Origin: Adiantum capillus-veneris
Lineage: Eukaryota; Streptophyta; Polypodiopsida; Polypodiales; Pteridaceae
Assembly: GCA_014529385.2 (NCBI GenBank)
Contig: CM043962.1
Location: 88,041,680-88,105,679, forward strand
Direction of reading: 5' to 3'
Length of the DNA stretch: 64,000 bases
In this document: positions 47,665 to 59,030 of the stretch, in pieces
Layout of the letters: each line of letters starts with the position of its first letter
Numbering within the stretch: the stretch's first letter is position 1
Notes under the pieces: model-generated
What the model saw: the letters and a program-made list of their open reading frames with translations, nothing else
What the model was told of the DNA's origin: nothing
Database searches by the model: none
Translations under genes and position numbers: made by a program

Positions 47665-48511
47665 TTTTTCACCTTGTAAATATTGGGGCTTACAGAAGTT
47701 TCCAGATTGTATCCCAGATTTGATAGTTAGATTGGGTAGATGGTTGATTTTGGAACTTTAGGGTTTGAGAATTGTAAAGGATATATATCACTTTTTGACC
47801 TTAATGCAAAAACCTTTTGTCATTTTTAAAAACAAGTTTTGAAGTCTGTGAGTGAGCGTATTGTGTACGAGAGAGAGTGTGAGCTTCATCTTGACGCTAC
47901 GCGTGCACCGGTGGTCGGAATCGAGTGCGGAGAAGTGTAGCGTGTTGCCCCCGACGAGAGCTACGCACCGATACCTACATTGTGTGCGTACGGTCGGGTT
48001 TTGCGAGCTCCTTCTATGAGCTTCATCTGGTGATTTGGTGAGCATACGTTATCCGATTTTGCATTGCAGCATATCCATGTGTTCACATTGAGTAGAGCTA
48101 CACATTAGGCACTTTAGATTTCGGAAACGAAGACCTGCAAATTTCGGCTAGACATCCTACATGATTTTGCACCGGGTGTTTTGGGTTGGGGTTTTGGTTC
48201 ATCGACCTTAGGGAGAGCGACCTATTGGTGTTAGTAGGGTCTCCTTCAAGTTCTATGGTGTTTCGAGATTTTTTGATGGGTGTTTGACTCTAGACAGCAT
48301 GTAGGAAGTTTCCTCTTATGCACTCTTGAAGACTATGACTTAGACAATTGGTAGAGACCTCTGTAGGAATTAGTTAGGAGTCGGTCGAGTGTAGGTTGAC
48401 ACCTTATGCTTGCTTCCACGCACCTGCGGGTCAAGCTTCGTCCTTAGATGACAAATCTTGTTAGGTGAGTTCTCTCTATGCTGACGTCCGTCGTGACGTA
48501 TCCGTCCAACA
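47579..48511 (+). repeat. LTR related to the nested gypsy LTR
   Basis: The downstream half matches 14900-15502 in order: GGTCGGAATCG, GAGAGCTACGC, GCATATCCA, GAGTAGAGCTACACATTAGG, GACATCCTAC, GACCTTAGGGAGAG, GACGTCCGTCG, TATCCGTCCAACA. The upstream half has diverged. TATATATC near 47782 may be the TATA box. The left boundary is inferred. Confidence 0.7.
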
Positions 48512-48815
48512 TTGGCACCGTTGCCGGGTCTCCTTCAAGTTCTATGGTGTTTCGAGATTGTTTGATGGGTGTTCGACTCTAGACAGCGTGTAGAAAGTTT
48601 CCTCTTATGCATTCTTGAAGACTGTGACTTAGACAATTGGTAGAGACCTCTGTAGGAATTAGTTAGGAGTCTGTCAAGGGTAGGTTGACACCTTATGCTT
48701 GCTTCCACGCGCCTGCGGGTCGAGCTTCGTCCTTAGCTGACAAATCTTGTTAGGTGAGTTCTCGTTGTGCTGACGTTCGTCGCGGCGTATCCGTCCAACA
48801 TTGGCGCCGCTGCCG
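48238..48815 (+). repeat. 289-bp tandem duplication of LTR end plus PBS
   Basis: GGGTCTCCTTCAAGTTCTATGG starts at 48237 and again at 48526; both copies run through TATCCGTCCAACATTGGC. The junction shares GGGTCTCC, so slippage or template switching at the PBS (TTGGCACCGTTGCCGGG) is plausible. Confidence 0.9.
48512..48528 (+). other. First primer-binding site
   Basis: TTGGCACCGTTGCCGGG after the complete LTR, tRNA-Asp type with one change. Confidence 0.8.
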
Positions 48816-48819
48816 GGGA
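48801..48819 (+). other. Second primer-binding site
   Basis: TTGGCGCCGCTGCCGGGGA, identical to the PBS at 15503. Confidence 0.85.
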
Positions 48820-50340
48820 TGAAAACCTTAGGTAGGTGACAGAGACTAGTCCTTGAGGATAGGGATTTTTGGCTTGCCAAAAGCCTCGTTTTACATTTAG
48901 ATAGGATCAGAGGGTGGAGGACTCTCTAGGTCTTAGAGGGAGTCTAGGAAGCGTGTGTCTGGCCTAGATCCTTCGACTTAGGTAGATTTAGGTAGACTAA
49001 GATAGTTTTAGGTATTAGTTGTGTTCCTTAGTAGGAGTTGGAGTGGTAGAAGTGGTGAGAGGAGAGCTTGAGAGTCCGGAGAGGCCAGAAAGCAACCAAA
49101 ACACCATTATCACCATTTCACATGATGAGTAGGAGTAAAGTAAGTAGGACATCATGATTCAAGATCTAGAGCACTTCATGCATCTATACTTGCTTGGTAA
49201 AGTCATCACAAGTTTGTAAAAGACACAAAAAGATGCAAAAGTGTGTTTGAAAGCCTAAGTGAAGTCCAAAAGTTACTGTGAGTGTTTCTGATAGAGCTGC
49301 AGAGCATCAGGAGCATTTCTATCAAGGAAAAAAATTAATTTCAAGCCAGGAGACATCCTACGCGTAGGATGTCTACAGGCTAATCTGGTGGGAATTCTGG
49401 TATTTTGAGTTGACCAGTGTGTTCAGAAGGTGGGGTTTACCCTATTTTCAACTGGAAAGTGAAAATTTGACCATATCTTGACAGGATAAGGCCAGATAGA
49501 CTGAAATTGTCAGACATCCTACCCAAATTGTGCCAAAGCATTATTCTAAGACCAAACCCATAAGATGGCTGCATGAGCATGACTTGCATGATATATTGAG
49601 TGACTGAGAGGGGTTTCATCTCATTTGGGTGAGAAAATTGGGTTCAAAGCGGACTTTAGCACTTTTGACTGAAAAAGACAAGAACAGCTAAAATTGGGGA
49701 CTTTTGAAATCCAAACCAAAATCTAAGCATACCACTGGGTTGCTGACATCAAGGGGAAGCTGTGGATCAAGTCTGGGGTCAAACAGGCCAAAAAGACATC
49801 CTACGCGTAGGATGTCTTCTGTGTGATTTTGCACTCTAAACCAAATTTTGAGCATACCAAAGTGATTAGCAACTCAAGGGGGGCCTGTGTTTTGAATTTG
49901 AAGCCATTCTGATGAAAAAGACATCCTACGCGTAGGATGTCTAAAGCAAGAAATTGAATCCAGATACTGACAGTGGGCATAGCAAGGTGTTGTATAGCCT
50001 GAGGCAAGCCCCCTAGTCAATTTTGGTCCAAATTGGAGTTGGTTAGAATGATCAAGATCAGCAACAGGCTGTCGGAACAGATTTCTGACTCATTGACCAG
50101 CTTATAGGTGTCCAAATCAAAAAGTAAAAAAACCTGCAGACTCAGCACATCAAGGGGAATCCATAGTGCAAAAATCCAGGCAAAACAAACAGGTAGACAT
50201 CCTACGCGTAGGATGTCTACAGGGGCCTAATGAAAAGAAAATTTGACTGGGATTAGACAGTGAGATTCCATTTGGCTTAAGGGTTCCAGAACTTTTCAAA
50301 AGTGAATTTGGACCTTGTTTGTCCAATTGACGGAGCAAAG
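48820..50340 (+). other. Untranslated leader, second copy
   Basis: Collinear with 15522 onward: GAGACTAGTCCTTGAGGATAG, GGTCTTAGAGGGAGTCTAGG, GTGTGTCTGGCCTA, then the palindrome units. Shorter, with four palindromes. Confidence 0.85.
49351..50218. repeat. Four 24-bp palindromes in the second leader
   Basis: Perfect copies of AGACATCCTACG plus reverse complement at 49351, 49794, 49919 and 50195. Spacing 125 bp between the second and third, as in the first array. Confidence 0.95.
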
Positions 50341-50341
50341 A

Positions 50342-52039
50342 CTGAATTCAGACGCGGGATTTCATAGACGAAGCCTATGTACCTGAACCCTTTCCAGAAC
50401 ATTTGTTTGAGCCATTTGAGTGGACTCAAAATTTAGCGACAATGGATGTACGTGTGAATACATCTATGGCTACTCAATTTTGCAAAGAGGATGGCTACGA
50501 CATGATTCCCATCCAAATGATTTCAACCCTCCACATTGAAAATGAAATTGAGGAACCCAAGGACTTGATGAAAGCTCAACAAGTCTTTTTGACCTCTACT
50601 ACGATGCAATAGATGAGTTAGAAAACACTCAGCTACCTCAAAAGATTTGGAGTCATTAAAAGAACATGTGAGAGCTAAGCTACTCTTGAAAGGAGGAGAG
50701 GATTTTTTTTTTACTTTCCTAACCAGAAATCGAGAAGACAAAAATGGTATATACGAAAAAGAGACACCAGAAACATGAAAGCAAGACCTATGCCACCAGT
50801 CTCCAGTAAAACACAGTTCCTGATGCAGATAGATGCACATGATTGTGTCAAGGATAAAATCACTGGCAGATATCCTTCAAACAAAAATCCAAAAATGTCA
50901 AAAACATTGAGAAAAACAAGGAGGGATACTCAAGCAAAGCCAAACAAACAGAACAAGGAGCCAACTATGACACGAGTTGAGCAGAAAAAGAAATATCACG
51001 AGTTGAAAAAAGCTCTATAGGAGATATATACAACCAAAATGAAACCACAAAAGAGGATGGTAAAGATGTAATGAGTGTTCCATCCCATTACAAAAAATAT
51101 ACTCTATAAGACCGAAAAATCATACTAGAACAACCTGTTAGAGAACTACGAAAACAAGGCGAGTCCTATGAAGGGCTGAAAACGCAAAAAAGATAGATTT
51201 GGCTGAACCAAGAGAAGAACCTAGGCCTACCTACATTGCAAATGACCTAACAAAAGAAGAAGAAGAGCTTTTTCTAAGCTTACTAAAAGAATACCGAGAT
51301 ATCTTTGCTTGGTCTTACAAGGATCTCAAGGGTGTTGATCCAGAAATCTGTCAACATACCACACCCATGAGAGATGATGCAAAACCAAGTAGACAAAGGC
51401 CATACACATAAAATGAAACATTTTCCAGAAAGATCAAAGAAGAGATTGAGAAACTAAAGGAAACCAAATTCATTTATGAAATTGAACACACAGATTGGGT
51501 GTCTCCAATTGTGGTAGTACCCAAGAAGAATGGAAAATTATGAGTGTGTGTCAACCTCAAGAAAGTGAATACAACTACCATTAGAGATAACTTTCCTCTT
51601 CCAATCACTGAGCATGTGTTAGAACGAGTTGCAGGAAAAGAAGCTTACAGCTTCTTAGATGACTTTTCAGGATACAATCAACTTTTGGTTGACCCAAAAG
51701 ATCAGTATTAAACTGCTTTTGCAATGGAATGGGGTATTTTTTCCTATTAGGTTATGCCCTTTGGGTTAATTAATGCTCCTCCACATTTCAAAGATTGATG
51801 AGTCCTGCTTTTAAAGAATATGTAAGGAAATTCTTGGAAGTATATATGGATGATCTATGCGTAATTCATCAATTTGGGTTGAATGGGTAGACAAGGAAAA
51901 ATTCTTGGACATATAGTGTCTACAAATGACATAATTACTGATATGGATAAAATTCATATTATTGCTGATTTGCCTAGACCAACAACAGTCAAGGGGGTTC
52001 AAGCCTTCATGGGACATTGTGGATATTTTAGACGGTTCC
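50342..52039 (+). pseudogene. Tat-like pol fragment: linker to RT, degraded
   Basis: Reads VPEPFPEHLFEPFEWTQNLA, FCKEDGYDMIPIQMIST, then VDPEICQHTTPM, WVSPIVVVPKKNGKL, RDNFPLPITEHVLERVAGKE, FSGYNQLLVDPKDQY, FLEVYMDDLCVIH with an intact YMDD, and FMGHCGYFRRF. It is homologous to 56720-58490 but clearly diverged from it. Stops at about 51410, 51541 and 51711 break it. It ends within the RT thumb region. Confidence 0.85.
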
Positions 52040-52297
52040 GAGGGAAGTACAGTTCCAGAATAGCATACCTAATCCAGAACATCAGCAGTATATAAAATAC
52101 AGTAGTGGTTGAGATTGACTTTCCAGTTATACCAATCATTACTAAGATAACCTCTAGCAGATAAATGCTTTGATTTGATTGCCGAAATTTAACGCGTGTG
52201 TACAGGTATATTTAGGAGCAAAGCAAGAAGTTGTGCGGAGACTGATCCTTTGTCAGGTGAGTGGTTGGATTTGTGATAAATTGCATTGATAAGTTTG

Positions 52298-53230
52298 ATG
52301 AATTTAAGATCAGGAAGATACATTTTTAGAGACAAGAAGGTGGCAGGTGACCAAGGTAGCTTAGTGTCCACCGAGGAGAGTGTAACTCAGGCAAGGCTAG
52401 ATCCACTAGCACCGATTATTGAGGAAGGTAGTGATACTGACACTTCATCAGACAAATCTTTCTTCATGATGGGTAGTCAACAGCCAGGAGGTTTCACCTA
52501 TGACGGAACAATGCTAGGAGGAAGCACCTCCTCAAATCCTTTGAATGATTCCAAGCTCACTGTGATCTTCTTAGAGGGAAAAAACTCAAGGGGAGCCCTA
52601 GTCTATTCTGACTATCGAGGACACAAGTGCATTTGTATCGAAGAGAGGCCAGCACAGAGATTGAAGATAATTCTAGTCTATGATGATGGAGATAGATTCC
52701 GAGACGAAAAGGGGAACCATTATCTAATAGTCAGTAACCCTGAAGATTACAACAGATATGGAGATAATGTGGCGAAAGAAAAAATGGTTTCAGAAGCTCA
52801 AGAACCGCCACCAAACATTGATCGGCCCGGAGCTATTTTTATGTATGATAAGAAAACAACCAGGGTTCCAACTTATAATGAGAACGTGGGAATCTACAAG
52901 CATGAGAGTGAGGGTATAGTCGCTTACTTTTGCAGTAAAGAACCATACTTAAACGAATTAAGTAAAGACAAGGTTCTTTACTTATTCTCTTATGAAACTG
53001 CTATGGGGAAGGGTATAGTTTTTGTTGATAGATACGGGCAAGAATACCAACGTATTCTCCCAGAGGAGGTAGAAAGGGCAACAAGTCCAGGAGCATCAAC
53101 ATACGCCCCTGAGGAAGTGCCAAAAGCCACCTACACCCCAAGCAAGTCGACAAATCCCTTTTCTGAAGAGTATGACGCTACCTCCGACCGCAGGCATTCA
53201 ACAACCAAAACCAACCAGCAAACCAGCCAT
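52298..53230 (+). pseudogene. ORF1 accessory protein of the Tat-like element
   Basis: The first ATG of the frame begins MNLRSGRYIFRDKKVAGDQ, a plausible retroelement start; earlier codons lack ATG. It has the modules VYDDGDRFRDEKGNHYLIV and FVDRYGQEYQRI, which match DxxGxxYxx(I/V) modules in the ORFs at 18901 and 19405. After about residue 290 the coding frame shifts into gag. Tat/Ogre elements carry an ORF1 of unknown role in this position. No catalytic motif seen. Confidence 0.75.
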
Positions 53231-53232
53231 CA

Positions 53233-55002
53233 TTGCAGGCATGGCTTCGACAGAGTGCAACATTGGAACAAGACAGAAACCAAGATGGTTATCAAGCCGC
53301 ACGAGGGCTAAGGGATTTGCAAGAACCACCACTCTATTCAAGGTATCAAGGAGAGAGTAATCCAAGGACTCAAGGGTCAACAGATCCTAGAGGGCCACCC
53401 TTAGAACGAGTTCGAAGAGATGAACCATCTCTGGCAGGAACTGTTAGAAATTATGGCTTTGGAGCACCACTGGAAGAGGAACCAGCCTACTACAGAAGAC
53501 CTAAGGAGGTATATTGATTAGGACGTGGAGATCCAATGAGGTTTGTAGACCATCGTAGAATTAGACCTTCTCAAGTGCAAAAATGGGTGAACAAGAAATA
53601 CACAGGAAACAGAGACCCAAGAGATCATGTAGCAGCCTTTGTACGTGTAATTAGAGCTGAAGAGGTGTTAGACTTCCCTACCCAATTTGCAGGGTTTGGA
53701 CTAACCCTAGAGGATGACGCTGCCACTTGGTTTGACTCTGTAGAGCGTAGAGACTTTGAGTCTATGCAGGAAGTGTTTGACGAATTTATCGAGGAATTCT
53801 CACAAAGGGGAATAGCTCATAATACCGTCTCACAAATCCATAAATTCAAACAGAAAGATGGGGAATCTGTACGAAAGGCAGCCCTAAGACTAAAAAGATA
53901 TGTTAAGTTCTGTCCTGTGGAAGAATTGCCAACTCAGTCCAGACTTATGTTTATATTTATCCAAGGACTAAGGAATGCTGATCTCCAGAAAGACTTACAT
54001 ATGAAGAGGAGCACGACGTTGAATGAATTGACCAAGGAGGCTCTTTACCTTGTGGACAATTGTGCGGTCTACAAACAGGGAGAGTTCAAGGACCTTGACG
54101 ACGATTCATCTTCACAACAAAGTGGAAGCAAGTCTTCTAAGACAGCACCGAAGGGAGAAGTAGCTGTAAACTAAGAGCAGCTTGTAGATGAAGTGCTAAA
54201 AAAGATTAACTTGTACGCCAAACCCCAGGCTAAACAGGCCAAGTGGTGTGCTATTGAACAAAAATGGACAAACCATGGGACCGAGGAATGTTATTATAAC
54301 AAGGGATATGTGAGAGAGAGACCTTACGCTCCCCAAGCTCCGGTAGCTTCTCCTCAAGTTCTACCGATGCCTAGGTATCAAGCAGGCAACCTACCAGGAC
54401 CTGTAGGTGTAGAAAGACCACAACCGGTGTTAGGGCAACAACCACCCCTACCAAGATTACGACCAGTCGGTATAAGATACACACCAACCATAACCGAATC
54501 AGAGGATAAGGCTTTGGTGCCTATGCATGCATATTATGAAGATCCCAATGGATATGCGACAAACTCTGTCTATTATCCACCGGATGAACCCTCGACACCA
54601 GAACCATGGAGCATGATAGGAAGTACAGGACCGCCAACAGCTGCACAGGCAGCAGGAGAAGGAAGATATAGCTTAGATGAACGAACATTGTTGTTCATAG
54701 CCAACGGAGGCATGGGCGGACAAAGACATGTATACCAACAAAGGAGAGCTCAAGGAGCACCTCAACAACCCAAGGGACCCTACTGCAAGTGTGGTGGAGA
54801 CCATTGGCTAAGAGACTGTCCTCATGAAGAAACCATTAGAGTCAACGCATATTGCACCGAGTGTGGAGTTACTCATTTGATTCCAGATTTCCCTAAAAAC
54901 CCGAGCAAAGGAGCAAAAACCACCTTGAACATGCTAGAAGCAGTCCCTTCCAGTGGAGGGTCGGAAAATGAAACAATCATACCTATTCATGCGGTAACAT
55001 GA
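53233..55002 (+). pseudogene. Gag of the Tat-like element, with two zinc-knuckle-like motifs
   Basis: One frame with stops at 53518 and 54172. Capsid block: DPRDHVAAFVRVI, FGLTLEDDAATWFDSV, FDEFIEEFSQRGI, then FKQKDGESVRKAALRLKRYV, the usual retrotrans-gag pattern. The C-terminal part has YCKCGGDHWLRDC and YCTECGVTHLIPDF, CCHC-like knuckles, the second with its last cysteine replaced by F. A proline/glutamine-rich spacer separates capsid and knuckles. Gag packages element RNA. Confidence 0.88.
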
Positions 55003-55017
55003 GCCCAAGCTCAAAGA

Positions 55018-55900
55018 ATGACGAACGAACCCATAGTTAAAGAGCCAAAAACCGATGCCCAAAGTTCAAAAACAAAGAATCAGAGAAGCACTTGGAAAGC
55101 TAGAAAGGCGCGTATGAAAGCCAGGAAAGAACAAGAGCAAACTGCTCTATCCGAGGAGTTGAAACATACAAAGGATAGATTAGAGCGGTTAGAGGATCTA
55201 GCTAGCTTAAGCTCACACACCATGGAAACCATAGCACCCAAGGAAATAGCAGAGCCCAAAAGTGCAGGATCGGGAGGATCTGTACTGAAATAAGCAGTTG
55301 GATGCGCTTCTAAAGGCTTATGAAGCCAGACTCAAAAAGAACCAAACCCAGGAGAAAAGGTGGATGACTTATCCATATGCGGAAATAGAAAAACAGAGGT
55401 TGGAAATGTGTAAAAGGATGATTGAAACAGATCAATCATTGATGGAAGACCCGTTGGGCAAACCTGCAAATTGGCATGAGGCGTCAGCTCCAACCCCTAT
55501 CCAACCAACTTTAGAGGAACAAGTAGAAACAAAGGAAAGACTCACTAATGCCTATGAGTCCAGAGGAGAGCCTATCATAGTGCCAAATACAACAGATGAG
55601 ACAAGTGACCGGTTCCAGCTTAAAACATTGACAGAAATGGGTAAGGACTGTAACGGTCTAGACGATCTGTGGAAGCAAATCCGTGAGGCCAACGAGGCTA
55701 ATAGGATGAGTAACCACATGAATAGCACGAGAAAATAAAAGAATGTAATCTTACCTCTTATTAAAAATTTTGAGGCAAGGTCACAAATGAACTTTGAGAT
55801 ACATTCACAAGGGGGAGACCAAGGATCAATTAGTTCGGGGCACAGCCAACCAGACTCGCTGAAAACTTTACCCTCTTACCTAGGAATATGAAGCCAGGTC
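55018..55900 (+). pseudogene. Coiled-coil linker between gag and protease
   Basis: Two frames (55018-55293, 55298-55738). The first has KARKARMKARKEQEQTAL and EELKHTKDRLERLEDL, a heptad-like charged helix. The second is hydrophilic (KEAYEARLKKNQTQEKRW-like). No enzyme motif. Likely part of the gag-pol polyprotein; a frameshift lies near 55295. Confidence 0.6.
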
Positions 55901-55904
55901 AAAA

Positions 55905-56520
55905 GTGAGAGCAATCCTATCTCAAAGACTTTCTTCTAGCAAAGTGATGGATTCACAAGGATTGATTCAGTTATTGTCCACCCCGGTGGCATGCACAATC
56001 ACACTAGCAGAACTCCCCAGGTTACGGCCAAACATGTGGACCATAGTAGGTAAATGCCTAGAAAAATTTGGAGTAAGAGACCCCACCTTGAGGCTACAGG
56101 AAGGGATCAGAGAGTTGGACAGGCCTCAACTAAACACTAGGCTAGTACCACTAAAAAAGGTTGGAGAGTATTGCAAGGGAGAAGATGGAAACACCACGCT
56201 ACCAGTAGAATTCCAAGGAGTAGTTTCCAAAGCTATTCTTGACAGTGGAGTGGGAGTTTCTATCACCACCAAGGAAATCTGGAAAAAATGGAAAAAACCA
56301 GCTTTGAGAGCTACCAGAATGAAATTGCAATTGGCAGATGGGGACTCTTTGAAAAAGTGATTGTCACTTCGTGTGGAATCGAGTATGAGCATACATTTGC
56401 AATAGTGGATTTCAACAAAAAGAACAATTATGAGATCATCTTGGGATGACCATTCATGCGACAATTGAAAATGGTCTAAGATTGGGGTTATGACCACATA
56501 TACCTCAGACATGGCGAGAC
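55905..56520 (+). pseudogene. Canonical retropepsin of the Tat-like element
   Basis: SKAILDSGVGVSITTKEIW holds the catalytic D-S-G; the downstream frame has IVDFNKKNNYEIILG then a TGA where (R/Q)P(F/W) is expected, and FMRQLKMV. A frame change near 56355 separates the halves. It lies between gag and RT, the normal place. The catalytic triad itself is intact. Confidence 0.85.
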
Positions 56521-56536
56521 AACAACTAAAATACAC

Positions 56537-57700
56537 TTGAAAGACCATAGTTACAAAGATGTGAACCAAACACCTATGGAGGAGTTTGATTCAGCTACAG
56601 TAGCAGGATCAAAACTCCCAGCATGGTTAGGGAAACAAAAAGAGCTATGGATGTGCAGAGCTTCACATTGTAGAATCTTAAGAAGAGAGGAATGCGTCTT
56701 AGAAAGAGTGACAGAGGACAAGGAGTATATTCTGGAACCTTTCCCTGAAGATGCCTTGGAACCTCTAGAATGGGAACACATACTAGCAACATTGGATGTC
56801 TGTACCATTACAGATAGTCCAACAACAAAATTTTGCGATAAAGATGGCTATGATGTGCTACCCTATTACATGGTAAGCATTATACCAAGAGAAGATGAGA
56901 CGATAGAAACACCAGGACAAGAAGAGTTTTATAACTCCTCTGAACATCTGGAAGTAAATAATGATGCAGATAATGAGTGTTCAGACACCTCAAGTGAGCG
57001 TGGAAGGGAAACCGAGAATATCAAGTTTTATGATTTTGCTAATCAACACCCTAGACGCCAGGAACGCTATAGGAGGAAACAAGCAGGAAACAAAGTGAGA
57101 GAGAACCTGATGCCCGGGATAAAAGGTAAAACTCACTATTTGATGCTTGTAAAAGCAGAGGATTGTGTAAAAGATCAAATATCATGAAGATTCTCAAAAG
57201 ATCGAAGGGAAAGAACGCGAGAGGAAATAAAACAGGAAAGAAAAGCTAAAATAGAAACCAAATCACAAAAATCAAAAAAATCAAAAAAATCAAAAAAAGA
57301 AACAACAAAAGACCAAGAGTGGACCAAACTAGAGCGTAAACAGAAATACCAAGAACTGAAACAATCTTTACGTGAGATATGGACTACTGAAGAAGATAGT
57401 GATGGTAAAGGGGAGTCAGAGAAAGGAAACATGAATGTACCATCACAATATCGGAAATTTACCATACAGGATAGAAAAATCATCATGACACCACCAGTCA
57501 GGGAAAGAACCAACCAAGAATCTTACGATGGGTCAGAAAATGCAAAAAGGATAGACCTTGCAGAACCATGTGAAAAACCTCAGCCGGTTTATATAGCAAA
57601 CGATTTAGAGCCTGAAGAAGAAGAACAGCTAACACAACTTCTCAAGAAGTATAAAGATGTTTTTGCATGGTCCTATAAAGACCTCAAAGGAGTTGATCCA
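56537..57700 (+). pseudogene. Protease-RT linker
   Basis: Reads FPEDALEPLEWEHILATLDV, FCDKDGYDVLPYYMVSI, a basic RRQERYRRKQAGNK, then after a TGA (57187) and lysine-rich repeats (AAAAATCAAAAAAATC) PVYIANDLEPEEEEQLTQLL and KDVFAWSYKDLKGVDPSICQ, the start of gypsy RT. The same order occurs at 50342-51360. Confidence 0.8.
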
Positions 57701-57705
57701 TCGAT

Positions 57706-58690
57706 ATGCCAACATACAATCCTTTGAAATCAAATGTAAAACCTAGCAAACAACGTCCTTATACATATAATGACACATTTGCTAAACGAATCAAAGAGGA
57801 GATTGATAAGTTGATGGAAGTTGAATTCATCTATGAAATCGAACATACAGATTGGGTGTCACCCATTGTGGTAGTTCCCAAAAAGAACGAAAAACTGCGA
57901 GTGTGTGTAAACCTCAAAAAGGTAAATACAGCCACCATAAGGGATAATTATCCCTTGCCAATCACAGAACATGTACTTGAGCGGGTGGCCGAAAAACGGG
58001 CTTATTCCTTTCTGGATGGGTTTTCAGGATACAACCAACTGGCAATTGCAAGGGAGGATCAACACAAAACATCGTTTGCCACAGAATGGGGAATTTATGC
58101 GTATCGAGTTATGCCGTTTGGCTTAACTAATGCCCCAGCCACCTTCCAAAGGTTAATGACGTACGCGCTCAAAGAATACCTGAGAATATTCTTAGAAATA
58201 TAGATGGATGATCTTTGTGTACACTCTCTTCTACGAGAGGAACATATTGACCATTTACAAAAGGTATTTGAAAAATGCAGGACATATCGAATTTGTCTTA
58301 ACCCGGAAAAGTGTATATTTATGGTTAAGCAAGGCCGCATCTTAGGACACATTGTCTCAAGAAATGGCATAACCATTGACCTAGACAAAGTCAAAGTCAT
58401 AGTAGACCTACCCAGGCCCACTAATGCGAAACAAGTACAATCCTTCATGGGACACTGCGGATATTATCAAAGATTCATATACATGTATGCGGTTATCGCA
58501 CAACCTCTGTATCATTTGCTAGTCAATTTCGATTGGACCGAGGAGTGTGAAACTTCATTCCAAAAGCTGAAGGAAAACCTTATATCAGCACCCGTACTTA
58601 AAGCACCAGATTGGGAAAAGATATTCCATGTTCACATTGATGCTTCTGCATATGCAATTGGAAGTATTCTGGCTCAACTTGGAGACGGGA
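57706..58690 (+). pseudogene. Reverse transcriptase with a stop at the catalytic tyrosine
   Basis: Reads WVSPIVVVPKKNEKLRVCVN, RDNYPLPITEHVLERV, FLDGFSGYNQL, KTSFATEWGIYAYRVMPFGL, TNAPATFQRLM, FLEI*MDDLCVHS, LGHIVSRNGITID and FMGHCGYYQRFI. The TAG at 58201-58203 falls exactly where the Y of YMDD should be; the sister fragment at 51.84 kb reads VYMDDL. Everything around it is well preserved, so the stop is probably recent. Synthesises cDNA in active relatives. Confidence 0.93.
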
Positions 58691-59030
58691 ACAATGGATT
58701 TTCCAGTGTTTTATGCAAGCCTACAGTTAAACAGTGCAGAAAAGAACTACACAACCACCGAACGAGAAGGGTTAGGAATGATTTATGCTGTAAAGAAATT
58801 TCGGCATTATTTGCTCGCAAACAAATTTGTGTTCTTTACAGATCATCAAGCTCTTTTTTATCTAGTAAATAAACCATGCAATACAGGGAGAATTGTACGT
58901 TGGTTTATTATATTGCTAGAATTTGATTTCATAGTGGTAGTCAAAAAGGGTAAAACCCATCTACGAGCGGATCATCTTTCAAGGATACACAACGGGGAAG
59001 CTCCTGAAGGAGTAGATGATGACATATTAG
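58600..59030 (+). pseudogene. RNase H of the Tat-like element, frameshifted
   Basis: Frame 1 gives IFHVHIDASAYAIGSILAQL (catalytic D), then a frameshift near 58690; frame 2 continues NYTTTEREGLGMIYAVKKF (catalytic E), FFTDHQALFYLV (catalytic D) and ADHLSRI. Standard gypsy RNase H, immediately after RT. No second (archaeal-type) RNase H, known in some Tat elements, was recognised. Confidence 0.9.

Larger units (their letters stand above)
47579..52039 (+). mobile_element. Rearranged Tat-like gypsy element: LTR, leader and fused pol fragment
   Basis: It consists of an LTR (47579-48511), a tandem copy of the LTR end with a second PBS, a palindrome-bearing leader (48820-50340) homologous to 15522-17600, and then pol sequence from the middle of the polyprotein up to the RT. 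ORF1 and gag are absent between leader and pol, so an internal deletion or recombination joined them at about 50341. The RT stops abruptly at 52039, where a new gypsy internal region begins. The proposed left end (TGTTAGAAGCTGG) is inferred from the break in the host protease sequence. Confidence 0.65.
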
